A DNA stretch of 64,000 nucleotides, taken from NCBI RefSeq assembly GCF_000687915.1, contig NZ_JHZY01000002.1, positions 992,001 through 1,056,000 on the forward strand, read 5' to 3'. The notes beneath the pieces were generated by a model that made no database searches, was not told where the DNA came from, and saw only the letters and a list, made by a program, of their open reading frames with translations. Shown piece after piece: positions 43,085 to 51,887 of the stretch (position 1 is the first letter of the stretch; every line of letters begins with the position of its first letter). The translations under genes were made by a program, and so were the position numbers. Source of the stretch: Leeuwenhoekiella sp. MAR_2009_132 (GTDB taxonomy: Bacteria; Bacteroidota; Bacteroidia; Flavobacteriales; Flavobacteriaceae).

Positions 43085-43984
43085 ATGTGGATGTATTTAG
43101 GGCTACTGGCCGCACTTTTTTTAGGATTACACAACTTATGTAAAAAACACGCTGTACGTGGCAACGAGGTTCTTCCTGTTCTTTTAGGTACCCTTTGTTC
43201 AGGATTTTTAATGTTTTTGCCCTTTTATTTGGGATCTATTTACTATCCTGAATTTACTAAAGAATTGGACTTTTATATTACCGAGATTCCCTGGGAAGTT
43301 CACGGTTTTATTTTCATCAAATCAATGATTATGGCAGCATCGTGGATTTTAGCCTATCAGGCTTTAAAGCACTTACCCATCACCATTGTTACACCTATAC
43401 GGTCTGCGGGTCCTTTTTTTACTTTTATTGGAGCTATTTTTATTTATAAAGAACAACCCAATTCTCTGCAATGGATTGGTTTCTTTGTGATTATTCTTTC
43501 GGTGGTGTTGTATTCGCGCATTGGCAAACAAGAAGGAATCATTTTTAAAAAGAATAAATGGATTTTAGCCATTATTGCCGCAACCTTTCTGGGTGCTTCC
43601 AGCGGTTTGTATGATAAGTTTTTAATTCAGAATCTTTCCTTAAATCCGCAGACATTACAATTTTGGTTCTGCTGGTATACTATTCTAATTTTAATATTCA
43701 TACTCGCCATACTCTGGTTTCCGAAGGCCGAAAAACGAAAAGCCTTCACCTTTAGATGGTCTATAATCGCAGTGGGTGTGCTTTTGCAAACCGCAGATTA
43801 TTTTTACTTTAAGGCGCTACAAGATCCTGAAGCCCTGATTATGCTACTTTCTGCCATTAAACGCAGTCAGCTAATTATTGCGGTTGTAATAGGAGGTTTA
43901 GTTTTTAAAGAAAAGAATAAACGTAAAAAACTTATACCCCTAACCGGAATTCTAGTAGGTGTTTTTTTGATTTTGTATTCGTAG
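43085..43984 (+). CDS. EamA/DMT-family transporter
   Basis: This 299-aa membrane protein has ten hydrophobic helices in two EamA repeats (about 1-137 and 155-298). LPITIVTPIRSAGPFFTFIGAIFIYKEQ (about 97-124) is the typical end of the first repeat and RSQLIIAVVIGGLVFKEKNKRKK that of the second. DMT members export amino acids, nucleobases or other metabolites; the substrate is not predictable. It is one of three EamA genes in the window. A -7 box lies almost against its start codon. Confidence 0.88.
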   Translation: MWMYLGLLAALFLGLHNLCKKHAVRGNEVLPVLLGTLCSGFLMFLPFYLGSIYYPEFTKELDFYITEIPWEVHGFIFIKSMIMAASWILAYQALKHLPITIVTPIRSAGPFFTFIGAIFIYKEQPNSLQWIGFFVIILSVVLYSRIGKQEGIIFKKNKWILAIIAATFLGASSGLYDKFLIQNLSLNPQTLQFWFCWYTILILIFILAILWFPKAEKRKAFTFRWSIIAVGVLLQTADYFYFKALQDPEALIMLLSAIKRSQLIIAVVIGGLVFKEKNKRKKLIPLTGILVGVFLILYS

Positions 43985-44098
43985 AATTTAGGGTTTGTGA
44001 TGAGATAAAGCGTTACTAATATAGTCACGGTTTTTTTTGAATTTAACTCTCCAATTCTCAATAGCTAAAAAAATCACTTGCTAAAATTTCAGTTTACT

Positions 44099-44935
44099 TT
44101 ATTCCTCTTCGCACGTATAATACAAGAGGGGAGTTTCGTTTTTAGTGAACTCAGGTCTGGGAAGTACACGTGCTTCTAAACGTATAAAAGGTATTGTATC
44201 AGTTGATTTAGGTTCGTGATATTCTGGAAAAAAACGATCGTCAGGGGTTAGTTTATCAGGAAATAAATTTGTGTTTAAGTAGTTTTCAATAAAGAGTTTA
44301 TCTTCTTCGGAAAGATCAGAAACTGGTTTTCTGGAACTCGCTGACAAATCAAATAGTAATTGGCCGTTTATAAATGGAAAAGAAAATTGTTGACTCGTAG
44401 TATATTCTTCTCTCAGATTAATTATCAAAAATTGATTAAACTCCTGATTATTTGAAAAATGATATAATGGAGAGTCCGGCAGGTATTCTGAACTTTGCAG
44501 CAAATAAAGCGCTGTTGGCTGTTCCTCAAATACAACATCATAAGGTCTTAAAAAACAATTAGCTCCTTCGTTAAATAGCGGTTTCATTTCAGTATCTAAC
44601 GTATTAAATTGAATTAAAGTTTCATTTGTTTCTTCTACATTAAACCGAATTTGTATTCCCTCTAAATCTGGAATATATCGCCCATAACACACATAATGCG
44701 GAGAATTATCTGTCGTTAAGTTGATGTTTTCACCCTGTTGCTGCCACGTTCCTTTTAAAATTCCTCCAAAGAATGTAATTACAAATTGATGATTGTCATT
44801 TAAAATATACGTGGTTCCTCCCTCAGGACTTGTTCCTTTTTGATGATAAATACCTGCTATTTGATCTACCGGTGTTTGTTGTGCCGTAATTTGAGTAAAA
44901 CAACTAAGAATCAAAACTAGAAGTGCGCTTTTCAT
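44099..44935 (-). CDS. Secreted hypothetical protein
   Basis: This 278-aa protein has signal peptide MKSALLVLILSCFTQITA (cleavage after ITA-Q likely). The first half (about 20-125) looks like a lipocalin/copper-resistance-type beta domain: IAGIYHQKGTSPEGGTTYIL, FFGGILKGTWQQQGENINLT. The second half has no recognised pattern and ends in YYTCEEE. Four cysteines could pair. It lies 58 bp downstream of an EamA transporter on the same strand and may share its transcript. Function unknown. Confidence 0.65.
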   Translation of the reverse strand: MKSALLVLILSCFTQITAQQTPVDQIAGIYHQKGTSPEGGTTYILNDNHQFVITFFGGILKGTWQQQGENINLTTDNSPHYVCYGRYIPDLEGIQIRFNVEETNETLIQFNTLDTEMKPLFNEGANCFLRPYDVVFEEQPTALYLLQSSEYLPDSPLYHFSNNQEFNQFLIINLREEYTTSQQFSFPFINGQLLFDLSASSRKPVSDLSEEDKLFIENYLNTNLFPDKLTPDDRFFPEYHEPKSTDTIPFIRLEARVLPRPEFTKNETPLLYYTCEEE

Positions 44936-44993
44936 AATACGTGTTTAACAGCTTAATTGCGGCACAATACTAATAAAAAAAGAAAGCCGAAGG

Positions 44994-45917
44994 CTAGTTT
45001 TTAGTTTTTAATTTAGCTTCTTTATCTCCTTTTCCTTTCCCTACATTGATAAAGTAAACACCGGTTAGCAAAATCGCCGCTGCGATTATAGATTGTAGCG
45101 TAATCGTTTCATCTAGAAAATACCAACCTAAAAACATAGCGATTATAGGATTTACGTAAGCAGATGTAGAGACTTTTTCGGTATCTACATTTTTTAGTAA
45201 ATAATTAAATGCGGAAAATGCTGCGATACTTCCGAATAAAATAAGACAGGTTAATGCGATTTGAGTGCGACCAGACCAGCTTAGCGGACTGCTCCACTCC
45301 TCGCCTATAAATAAGCTTGCCAGAAGTAAAACCACGCCGGCTGCGGTCATTTGATATGCGGTAGATACAAAATGATTTTTAGGCGTTTCTACATGAGCAA
45401 CTATTAAACTTCCCGAACTCCAACTCAATATAGCAGTAAGAGCCAGACCTACGCCTAACCAAAAATTAGGTTCTATGCTTAGTTGACGCTGGGTAACGAG
45501 CAATAACATACCTATTAAGCCCAGAAATACTCCCGCAATGGTCATTTTTTTGAGTTTTCGTTTTTGAATAACCATCATCATTAGAATAATAAATAATGGG
45601 TACATCGAGGCGATTAATGCTCCAAAACCACTATCTATATATTTTAAAGCCCAGACAAAAACCCCGTTTCCTACCGAAAGAAATAACACACCGGCAAGAA
45701 TAGAATTACCCAGTTGCTTACGGCTTATGCGTAAAGAATGCCCTAAAGATGCAGCAATACCAAAAATAATAAGACCTGCTGTACAAAAGCGAAAACCTCC
45801 TAACATAAACGGCGGCAGCTCTGTAACGGCCATTTTATTCCATAAATAAGTAGATCCCCAAAACACATATATCGCAAAAAAAGCAAGGAAAATAACAGTA
45901 GGATTCTTTTGTGACAT
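44994..45917 (-). CDS. EamA/DMT-family transporter (YedA-like)
   Basis: This 307-aa ten-helix exporter of the RhaT/EamA group starts with FLAFFAIYVFWGSTYLWNKM, typical of YedA-like proteins, and each half ends with an EamA helix pair (ASMYPLFIILMMMVIQKRKL; STSAYVNPIIAMFLGWYFLDE). A charged, lysine-rich tail follows. Substrate unknown. The start is just downstream of the terminator of the PepSY gene, so it has its own promoter. Confidence 0.88.
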   Translation of the reverse strand: MSQKNPTVIFLAFFAIYVFWGSTYLWNKMAVTELPPFMLGGFRFCTAGLIIFGIAASLGHSLRISRKQLGNSILAGVLFLSVGNGVFVWALKYIDSGFGALIASMYPLFIILMMMVIQKRKLKKMTIAGVFLGLIGMLLLVTQRQLSIEPNFWLGVGLALTAILSWSSGSLIVAHVETPKNHFVSTAYQMTAAGVVLLLASLFIGEEWSSPLSWSGRTQIALTCLILFGSIAAFSAFNYLLKNVDTEKVSTSAYVNPIIAMFLGWYFLDETITLQSIIAAAILLTGVYFINVGKGKGDKEAKLKTKN

Positions 45918-45948
45918 AGTAAAAAGTCGTTTAAAATAGAGCTAAAAA

Positions 45949-45977
45949 AAACCGACAATATAATCTATTGTCGGTTT
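45949..45977 (-). terminator. Terminator after the PepSY gene
   Basis: A 12-bp stem AAACCGACAATA (45949-45960) with TATTGTCGGTTT (45966-45977); on the minus strand a run of Ts follows. It lies 93 bp beyond the stop of the PepSY gene. Confidence 0.8.
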
Positions 45978-46069
45978 CTAAATTGAAAAAAATGCTATTA
46001 GAAATTTTATAAATAAGCTGTTTTTACAGGCGCTTACATTTAAATACTTTTTTTTCTTTATAAAGTGCT

Positions 46070-46585
46070 TTATACAAATAGTAAAATAACAGTTAAGACA
46101 ATTCCCGCCGCTGCAAAATACATTCCTTTTCTAAAAATACTGGTTTTAGGTAAAAACATATAGAATGACGAAATCACAAAAAACAGCAAAGAAACTCCGA
46201 AAAATATATTCATAAAGAACAACGGGTCACCCGATTTTGCTTTGTGAAAGTTGGTCATATTTTTTAAAATAGAAGGTAACTCTGCTTTTGTATATTCAGC
46301 CTCTCCTGTTTTTGAATTGTAATTTCCACCTTTAAAATAATAAGTACCGTTTTCTTCTTTATCAATTTTAAGATTGCGCAGACCCAGTGGTTTTGCTATT
46401 TCGGTGGTGCTTAGGTTTGCAGCTATAGTTTTTGTTTCTATAGTTTTAATCTTCAGAAAATCTGAATCTCTAAAAATTAATACGATACCACTTATAGAAT
46501 AAACAGCCATTATACCGGCCAGGAAAAAACCTAAGTAACGGTGGTATTCTCGCATTTTTAAAGAAAGTTCACGTTTTGAAATCAT
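46070..46585 (-). CDS. PepSY-domain membrane protein
   Basis: This 171-aa inner-membrane protein has an N-terminal helix (about 16-34; FLAGIMAVYSISGIVLIF) of the PepSY-associated TM type (REYHRYLGFF), a periplasmic PepSY domain (about 55-110) and two C-terminal helices (about 118-142 and 152-170). Short PepSY_TM proteins often accompany siderophore receptors as possible ferric-siderophore reductases, but none is adjacent here. It seems to be monocistronic, with a good terminator. Function not settled. Confidence 0.82.
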   Translation of the reverse strand: MISKRELSLKMREYHRYLGFFLAGIMAVYSISGIVLIFRDSDFLKIKTIETKTIAANLSTTEIAKPLGLRNLKIDKEENGTYYFKGGNYNSKTGEAEYTKAELPSILKNMTNFHKAKSGDPLFFMNIFFGVSLLFFVISSFYMFLPKTSIFRKGMYFAAAGIVLTVILLFV

Positions 46586-46759
46586 AGTTTAAATTAGATT
46601 AATTGTAATGTGTTCAATTAGACGCTATCAGTTACTCCAGGTTTAAATACCTAAAAATTTTTGATATAATCTGATATTTAATGCCTTTTAAATATTGATT
46701 TAATATATCCCCGCACTCTTTTTGAACGATTGCTTTTTAAAAATTAGAAATAATTGCAA

Positions 46760-47257
46760 TTATACAGAAGTTCTTGAACTAAATTTCTCTTTTAGAAGTT
46801 TAAGTTTTGGTTGTATGTAGCGTTTGCAAAAAGGTTTATCAGGATCTTTTAGATAATAATCGTGTAGACTTTCACGCGAAGCCTCAAAACTTGCAAAGGG
46901 AAGTATTTGAGTAATAAGCTGTTCTTTAAACAGAGGCTGTAAATCGATTTTTATTTGAGAAATAATCGCTTCTTGATATTCTGAAAAATAATAAACCGCA
47001 GATCTGTATTTAGTTCTAAAACTATGATCTGAAGTACTTTTATGTGTGTAAAGATGTATTTCTATAAGCACCGCTAATGGAATGATATCAGGATTATAAT
47101 GCACGATTACCGCTTCAGAATAATCCGTATAGAATCCCGTTGATGCAACATAGCCCTGATCTACTTTAAGAACACCATTTAATGATTGAAACACGGCTTC
47201 TGTGCACCAGTGACACCCGCCACCTAAAGCTATTTTTGAAATAGATTTGCGCATCAA
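46760..47257 (-). CDS. msrA: Peptide methionine sulfoxide reductase A
   Basis: The 165-aa MsrA repairs methionine-S-sulfoxide. The active-site motif is GGGCHWCTE with nucleophile Cys15 and possible resolving Cys18; the usual phenylalanine after Cys is His here. DYSEAVIVHYNP (about 46-57) and HKSTSDHSFRTKYRSAVYY (about 73-91) follow the MsrA pattern but with SDHSFRTKYRS in place of the common NDxGxQYRS. It is the last gene of an operon, overlapping the small 94-aa gene by 4 bp, which overlaps selO. Divergent but probably active. Confidence 0.85.
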   Translation of the reverse strand: MMRKSISKIALGGGCHWCTEAVFQSLNGVLKVDQGYVASTGFYTDYSEAVIVHYNPDIIPLAVLIEIHLYTHKSTSDHSFRTKYRSAVYYFSEYQEAIISQIKIDLQPLFKEQLITQILPFASFEASRESLHDYYLKDPDKPFCKRYIQPKLKLLKEKFSSRTSV

Positions 47258-47538
47258 CTTTTAATTTTTTTTTCAGTAATAAGTATACTTTCTTTTAAAA
47301 ATGCAATAACTTTTTCTTTTGGCATTTCGCAAGGTTTTAGAAGTGTGCCATTAGTGGTTATATAGTAGTTAAGGCTTATAAAGTCTGTGCCGCCTAGCTC
47401 TTTGGCAAAGATTTTTATGCTTTTTCCGTTGTTAAAATCAGTACGGGTTACGCCGTATTTTTTAGCGAAATACTTGACTTCAGAATAACCGATAGGAATT
47501 TTATTAATATACTTTAAAACGCTCACTACGAACTGCAC
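47254..47538 (-). CDS. Small conserved protein between selO and msrA
   Basis: This 94-aa cytoplasmic protein has no recognised domain. Motifs KIPIGYSEVKYFAKKYGVTRTDFNNGKSIKIFAKELGG and KPCEMPKEKVIAFL (single Cys) look conserved rather than random. It overlaps the selO stop by 13 bp and the msrA start by 4 bp, which marks a tight operon. I recall relatives annotated as 'peptide methionine sulfoxide reductase', but it lacks the MsrA or MsrB active-site motif, so that label is probably borrowed from the neighbour. A redox-repair accessory role is inferred from position only. Confidence 0.75.
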   Translation of the reverse strand: MQFVVSVLKYINKIPIGYSEVKYFAKKYGVTRTDFNNGKSIKIFAKELGGTDFISLNYYITTNGTLLKPCEMPKEKVIAFLKESILITEKKIKS

Positions 47539-49088
47539 GAAAGCATGGAACAGCCTACTTTATCTCGCGCCCAGTCTGGCCGCTTCGCAAACCATTGTTG
47601 GTATTCCAGTTGCTCATCGTAAGGTTTTTTTAGCATTTTATAAAACGTATCAATAAGCGTATAATCTCCTTGATCTGCAGCATCTATTGCCAGTTGCGCC
47701 ATATAATTGCGTAAGACATATTTAGGATTTACCGCATTCATAGCAGTTTTACGCTCAGCATCAGACCGCGAGTCTTGCTGTAAACGCTTTGAGTAGCTTA
47801 AAAACCAGTCATTCCATTGTTTTTGAATATCATCACCTGGTGTTTCTTTTGTGTACAATGCAGGGGTAATTAACTCAAATCCTTCGGCAGGCTTTTCTTT
47901 TTTAAAGTCAGCAAGATTTCTGAAGATTATAGTCATATCGGTCTCCACAAGCTGTAGACATGTTTCAAAATTTGCAATTAATTCTAAATCTGCTTCTGTG
48001 GCTTTTACAATACCTAACTTGTCTGCCATCATTTTAAGAGACTTCACGGCATACTCCTTTTTATAAATATCTAATATTTCTTCAAAACCTTCTGAGGCTT
48101 CCACAAGTGGATATAAAGCATTAGCGAGCTGGTATAAATTCCACAAACCTATATTGGGTTGGTTGCCATAACGATAGCGCTTATGTTGACGATCTGTCGT
48201 GTTGGGTGTCCATCCCCAATCAAAACCCTCTAACCAGCCATATGGACCATAGTCTATCGTAAGTCCCAAAATAGACATATTATCGGTATTCATTACCCCA
48301 TGTACAAATCCTACGCGCTGCCAATTTATAATCATAGCTAAAGTGCGCTCTGAAACTTCGGCAAAAAATTTTAAGTAATTTTCTTTGGAAGGTTTACCCA
48401 GGTAGGAGAAAAAATAAGTGATGGTATAGTCTACCAGTTTTTGAAGACTCTCTTTATCATTTCTGTCTGTAAAAATCTGATAATTACCAAAACGTAAAAA
48501 GGATTCAGCCACCCTACTTACAACGGCACCTTTTTCATAATCAGGATTACCATCATACATCATATCCCGTAAAACTTGATCACCTGTTAATGAAAGTGAA
48601 AGTGCACGTGTGGTAGAAATACCTAAATGATGCATCGCCTCACTCATTAAATACTCGCGTATAGAAGAGCGTAAAACGGCAAGCCCATCTGCAGATCTCG
48701 AGTACGGCGTCTCCCCCGCTCCTTTAAGTTGTAGTGCCCAGTGGTTACCCTTATGATCTGTTTCAAATAAATTTATTGCTCTACCGTCTCCCAATTGCCC
48801 GGCCCAGTTTCCAAACTGATGCCCACCATATAGCATAGCATAAGGTTTAGTTTGGGGTAAAACGCTATTACCAGTTACCATTTTTAAAAATTCCTCAGAT
48901 TGCGCTTCTTCCTGCGAAATGCCTAATTCTTCAAGCATTTTTTCAGAAACATGAATCAATTGCGGATTTGCGGTGGCCTTAGGTTCTACAAATGAATAGA
49001 ACCCTTCAGTTACCTCCCTGCGCGCATTCTCTGTAATGGGATCTGCCGGAAGATTATCTGTAAAGAGGTTATTAAACTTAAACTGCAT
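47526..49088 (-). CDS. selO: Protein adenylyltransferase SelO (YdiU/UPF0061 family)
   Basis: The 520-aa pseudokinase-fold enzyme transfers AMP from ATP to Ser, Thr or Tyr of target proteins and protects against oxidative stress. Signatures include MLYGGHQFGNWAGQLGDGRA (about 85-104), the ATP-handling KGAGETPYSR (about 122-131) and the catalytic loop HGVMNTDNMS with Asp269-Asn270, and metal-binding Asp279. The C-terminus ends CSMLSCSS: Cys518 is at the position of the selenocysteine (U-S-S) in human SELENOO. Start ATG lies 33-40 bp after a full -7 box. First gene of an operon with the small protein and msrA. Confidence 0.93.
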   Translation of the reverse strand: MQFKFNNLFTDNLPADPITENARREVTEGFYSFVEPKATANPQLIHVSEKMLEELGISQEEAQSEEFLKMVTGNSVLPQTKPYAMLYGGHQFGNWAGQLGDGRAINLFETDHKGNHWALQLKGAGETPYSRSADGLAVLRSSIREYLMSEAMHHLGISTTRALSLSLTGDQVLRDMMYDGNPDYEKGAVVSRVAESFLRFGNYQIFTDRNDKESLQKLVDYTITYFFSYLGKPSKENYLKFFAEVSERTLAMIINWQRVGFVHGVMNTDNMSILGLTIDYGPYGWLEGFDWGWTPNTTDRQHKRYRYGNQPNIGLWNLYQLANALYPLVEASEGFEEILDIYKKEYAVKSLKMMADKLGIVKATEADLELIANFETCLQLVETDMTIIFRNLADFKKEKPAEGFELITPALYTKETPGDDIQKQWNDWFLSYSKRLQQDSRSDAERKTAMNAVNPKYVLRNYMAQLAIDAADQGDYTLIDTFYKMLKKPYDEQLEYQQWFAKRPDWARDKVGCSMLSCSS

Positions 49089-49127
49089 CTGATTTATTTT
49101 AGATTTTGGCTTACGCCGAAGGCACTA

Positions 49128-49135
49128 CAAAGGTA
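49128..49135 (-). promoter_or_regulatory. -7 box for the selO operon
   Basis: The minus strand reads TACCTTTG, a full TAnnTTTG match, about 40 bp before the selO start. Confidence 0.55.
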
Positions 49136-49383
49136 CAGATGATGAGTCGGTTTAGGTACTAAAACCTGTCAGTTAAAAAACTTATGAATTTTATGACAGA
49201 GCTTTCATTTTATTTAAAGTTTAAGAATATGATTTCTAAGATTATGGATTTGAGTTAGGTATACAGGCATTACGACGTATTTCTAAGATCACAGTATTAA
49301 ACTTATATTAAAGTATACTGACAATCAGAATAATGGAATATACTTTGCACCTATAAATTTGAACAATTAAAACCTTTGAAAAT

Positions 49384-49656
49384 ATGAATTCATCTAACAA
49401 AAAAACAGGATTAGTAGCACTTTTAGGACTTGCCGGTGGTCTTTTTGCCTGGTATAAATACAAAACAGCAACTCCTGAAGAGAAAGAAAAAATCAAAAAT
49501 AAAATTAGTGAAGCCGGTACTAAATTGAAAGAAACGTATCAGGAAGCTGAAGCTCGTATTAAAGATACCTATACAGAGGTTGAAGATACCGTTGCAGACA
49601 ACTACGCTAAGTTGAAAAATAACGTTAAAAATGAAGCTGATAAAATTTCAGGATAA
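49384..49656 (+). CDS. YtxH-like small membrane-anchored protein
   Basis: This 90-aa protein has one N-terminal hydrophobic segment (about 9-25; LVALLGLAGGLFAWYKY) followed by a long amphipathic, charged helix (about 28-88) with A/K/E heptads, as in YtxH/Gvp-type general stress proteins. ATPEEKEKIKNKISEAGTKLKE is typical. Members are induced by stress in Bacillus; the action is unknown. An imperfect -7 box (ATACTTTGCACC) lies about 40 bp upstream and a terminator directly follows. Confidence 0.75.
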   Translation: MNSSNKKTGLVALLGLAGGLFAWYKYKTATPEEKEKIKNKISEAGTKLKETYQEAEARIKDTYTEVEDTVADNYAKLKNNVKNEADKISG

Positions 49657-49675
49657 TTTTTAATCACCTTATTAT

Positions 49676-49707
49676 AAGCGCGATCTTTATAGTTCGCGCT
49701 TTTTTTA
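49676..49707 (+). terminator. Terminator after the YtxH-like gene
   Basis: Stem AAGCGCGA (49676-49683) with TCGCGCTT (49694-49701), a 10-nt loop and a T run. Confidence 0.85.
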
Positions 49708-49803
49708 TGCCCAATTTTTTAGAGATGTGATTACATAATTTAATTTATTTTCTGAATTAATAAGGAAAATCCAACCTATTCTTAATTTAGCTATATTCGT
49801 TTG

Positions 49804-50703
49804 ATGAATATTAGAAACCTCTTAGTAGCCTTGCTGGTAACAATCACCTCGCAGGCACAAAACTATATAGATCTGGCAAATCTTTCCTATTCTACAACAC
49901 CTCAAAATGATTTTGAAAATTCTGAAGAATCAACGGCTGTAAATGAGCTTGAATTTCAATTTACGTTTCCGAAGGTTTTAGACCAAAAAAACACATTTAT
50001 ATCTAATGTAATGATAGAATCTAATGCATTACGCTTAGATCCTACTTACCGTAAGAAAACTACATTAGCCTCTCTTAGTTTAGCTCTGGGCTTAAATCAT
50101 AAGTATTCAGACCGTTTAGCGATAACGTATTTAATAATTCCTAAAATAGCCTCAGACCTTGATTTAATAACTTCAGATGGTTTTCAATTAGGAGGTTTGG
50201 CGTTGGCTACGTTAAAGAAGAATGAAAATTTTAGCTGGAAAATGGGTTTATATGCAAACACAGAAGAATTTGGTCTATTTCTGGTACCCTATGCAGGATT
50301 TTACTATTTGAGCCCTAGCAAACGTTTTGAAGCCTATATAACTACGATTAACGGAGATATCAATTTTATGCTTACCAATAAAATAAATATAGGTGGCGAT
50401 GTAAACGGACTAACATCTAGCTATGCCTTGTCAGATCCCTATTTTGGTTCTACAACCGAATATTTTGCAAAAAATACAACCGAGTTTTTTGCATACCTAC
50501 GCTATCCCCTATATAAAGGATTGTATTTAAAAGCCAAAGCTGGCTACTCAATAACCCGAACTTATAAAGTCTTTAAAGAAAGTGATCAGGTAGATTTAGG
50601 ATTGAGCCTTTTCTATCTGGGTGACGACCGAAATCAACTGAACACACCTTTAGCTAAAGGTGCGTTGTTTAAATTAGAATTACTCTATAGATTTAATCTT
50701 TAG
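49804..50703 (+). CDS. Outer-membrane beta-barrel-like protein (DUF6268-like)
   Basis: This 299-aa protein has signal peptide MNIRNLLVALLVTITSQAQ and a body rich in alternating strands, with repeats of SLALGLNHKYSDRLAITYLIIPKIASD and an aromatic C-terminal strand LELLYRFNL typical of outer-membrane barrels. It resembles DUF6268 family members, function unknown. The ATG at 49804 is preferred over the TTG at 49801. Its stop overlaps the convergent lpxD stop by 4 bp. Confidence 0.7.
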   Translation: MNIRNLLVALLVTITSQAQNYIDLANLSYSTTPQNDFENSEESTAVNELEFQFTFPKVLDQKNTFISNVMIESNALRLDPTYRKKTTLASLSLALGLNHKYSDRLAITYLIIPKIASDLDLITSDGFQLGGLALATLKKNENFSWKMGLYANTEEFGLFLVPYAGFYYLSPSKRFEAYITTINGDINFMLTNKINIGGDVNGLTSSYALSDPYFGSTTEYFAKNTTEFFAYLRYPLYKGLYLKAKAGYSITRTYKVFKESDQVDLGLSLFYLGDDRNQLNTPLAKGALFKLELLYRFNL

Positions 50704-51692
50704 CTTCTACCCAGTTTACGTACTGCAGCCCATTCTCTCAGCTTATCGCGAGATTCTGTTGCAGGGTAGCCCAGCATAGTTTTACCTGCAGCGACATCAC
50801 CCATTACACCAGATCCGGCAGCAATTACAGCTCCAGAATGAATTGTTGTATGGTCTTTAATTGAAGCGCTTCCGCCAATTATAACGCCATCGCCTAGGGT
50901 AACAGAACCGGCTAAACCACTATGACCTGCCATTATACAGCATTTACCTAAAATACAGTTGTGTCCTATTTGTACCAGATTATCTATTTTACAGCCATCG
51001 CCAATAATGGTAGAATCAAATTTTGCACGATCTACACAAGAATTAGCGCCTATCTCTACCCCATTACCAAGAATTACATTACCTATATGTACAATTTTAA
51101 TTAGACCACGACCGTCTTCACTAGGTCTGTAACCAAAACCATCTGCACCTATGCTAACATTGTTATGTAAAATACAATATGCGCCTATTTGAGAACGCTC
51201 TCTTATTACTGTACCCGGCCAAATTATAGTTTTAGTACCTATTGTAGAATCATCTAGTATCGTCACATTAGGATAAATCACTACTTCATCCCCAATTATA
51301 ACGTTAGCGCCTATATAACAGCCTGCCCCTATAGATGCATCTTTTCCTATTGTAGCAGAATGATGTACGGTCGCAAGCGGATGTATATCAGCCTCGATAT
51401 AAGGTGCATCGGGTTCAAATAAAGACAATAATTTTGCCATTGCCAGATCTGCATTAGGTACGACTAATAAAGGAATTTCACCAGAAACCAGGTGTGCCAG
51501 GTTTTCACTAATTACAATCGCACCTGCTTTTGAATTGTTGTATAATTTTGCGTATTTACTAGATCCTATAAAACTTATCTGATCATTTGATGCTTTCTCT
51601 AAATGGTTAAGCCCGGTAAACTGTTGGCTAGAATTACCTAATTGTTTGGCAGAAAGTAAAGTGCTAATTTGCTCTAATGAGAAGTTGATCAT
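50700..51692 (-). CDS. lpxD: UDP-3-O-acylglucosamine N-acyltransferase (LpxD-like)
   Basis: This 330-aa left-handed beta-helix acyltransferase adds the second hydroxyacyl chain to UDP-3-O-acyl-glucosamine in lipid A synthesis. It has the N-terminal LpxD uridine-binding domain (about 1-100), many hexapeptide repeats (about 100-300), and the catalytic His region LVQIGHNCILG (about 236-246). A helical C-terminus ends RKLGRS. Flavobacteria usually have more than one LpxD-like gene, and this one stands alone rather than next to lpxA/lpxC-fabZ, so it could be the paralogue. Convergent with the DUF6268-like gene. Confidence 0.9.
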   Translation of the reverse strand: MINFSLEQISTLLSAKQLGNSSQQFTGLNHLEKASNDQISFIGSSKYAKLYNNSKAGAIVISENLAHLVSGEIPLLVVPNADLAMAKLLSLFEPDAPYIEADIHPLATVHHSATIGKDASIGAGCYIGANVIIGDEVVIYPNVTILDDSTIGTKTIIWPGTVIRERSQIGAYCILHNNVSIGADGFGYRPSEDGRGLIKIVHIGNVILGNGVEIGANSCVDRAKFDSTIIGDGCKIDNLVQIGHNCILGKCCIMAGHSGLAGSVTLGDGVIIGGSASIKDHTTIHSGAVIAAGSGVMGDVAAGKTMLGYPATESRDKLREWAAVRKLGRS

Positions 51693-51830
51693 TATACGTT
51701 TTAAGTTAGTTTGTAATAATTTTTTGACACTACCAAGAGGAATTATCCTATTAAAAGCAGTGGAAGATACTTATAAAAATTAACTCCTAGATTATTGAAA
51801 ACTTTATAGAGCGCTATTTTCTATAAAAAA

Positions 51831-51859
51831 AGCAGCTTACCTGTAGTTAGTAAGCTGCT
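51831..51859 (-). terminator. Terminator after the GH3 gene
   Basis: A perfect 10-bp stem AGCAGCTTAC (51831-51840) with GTAAGCTGCT (51850-51859); on the minus strand a seven-T run follows. Confidence 0.9.
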
Positions 51860-51887
51860 CGCTGTAAAATATAAGGGGAATAGTTTA

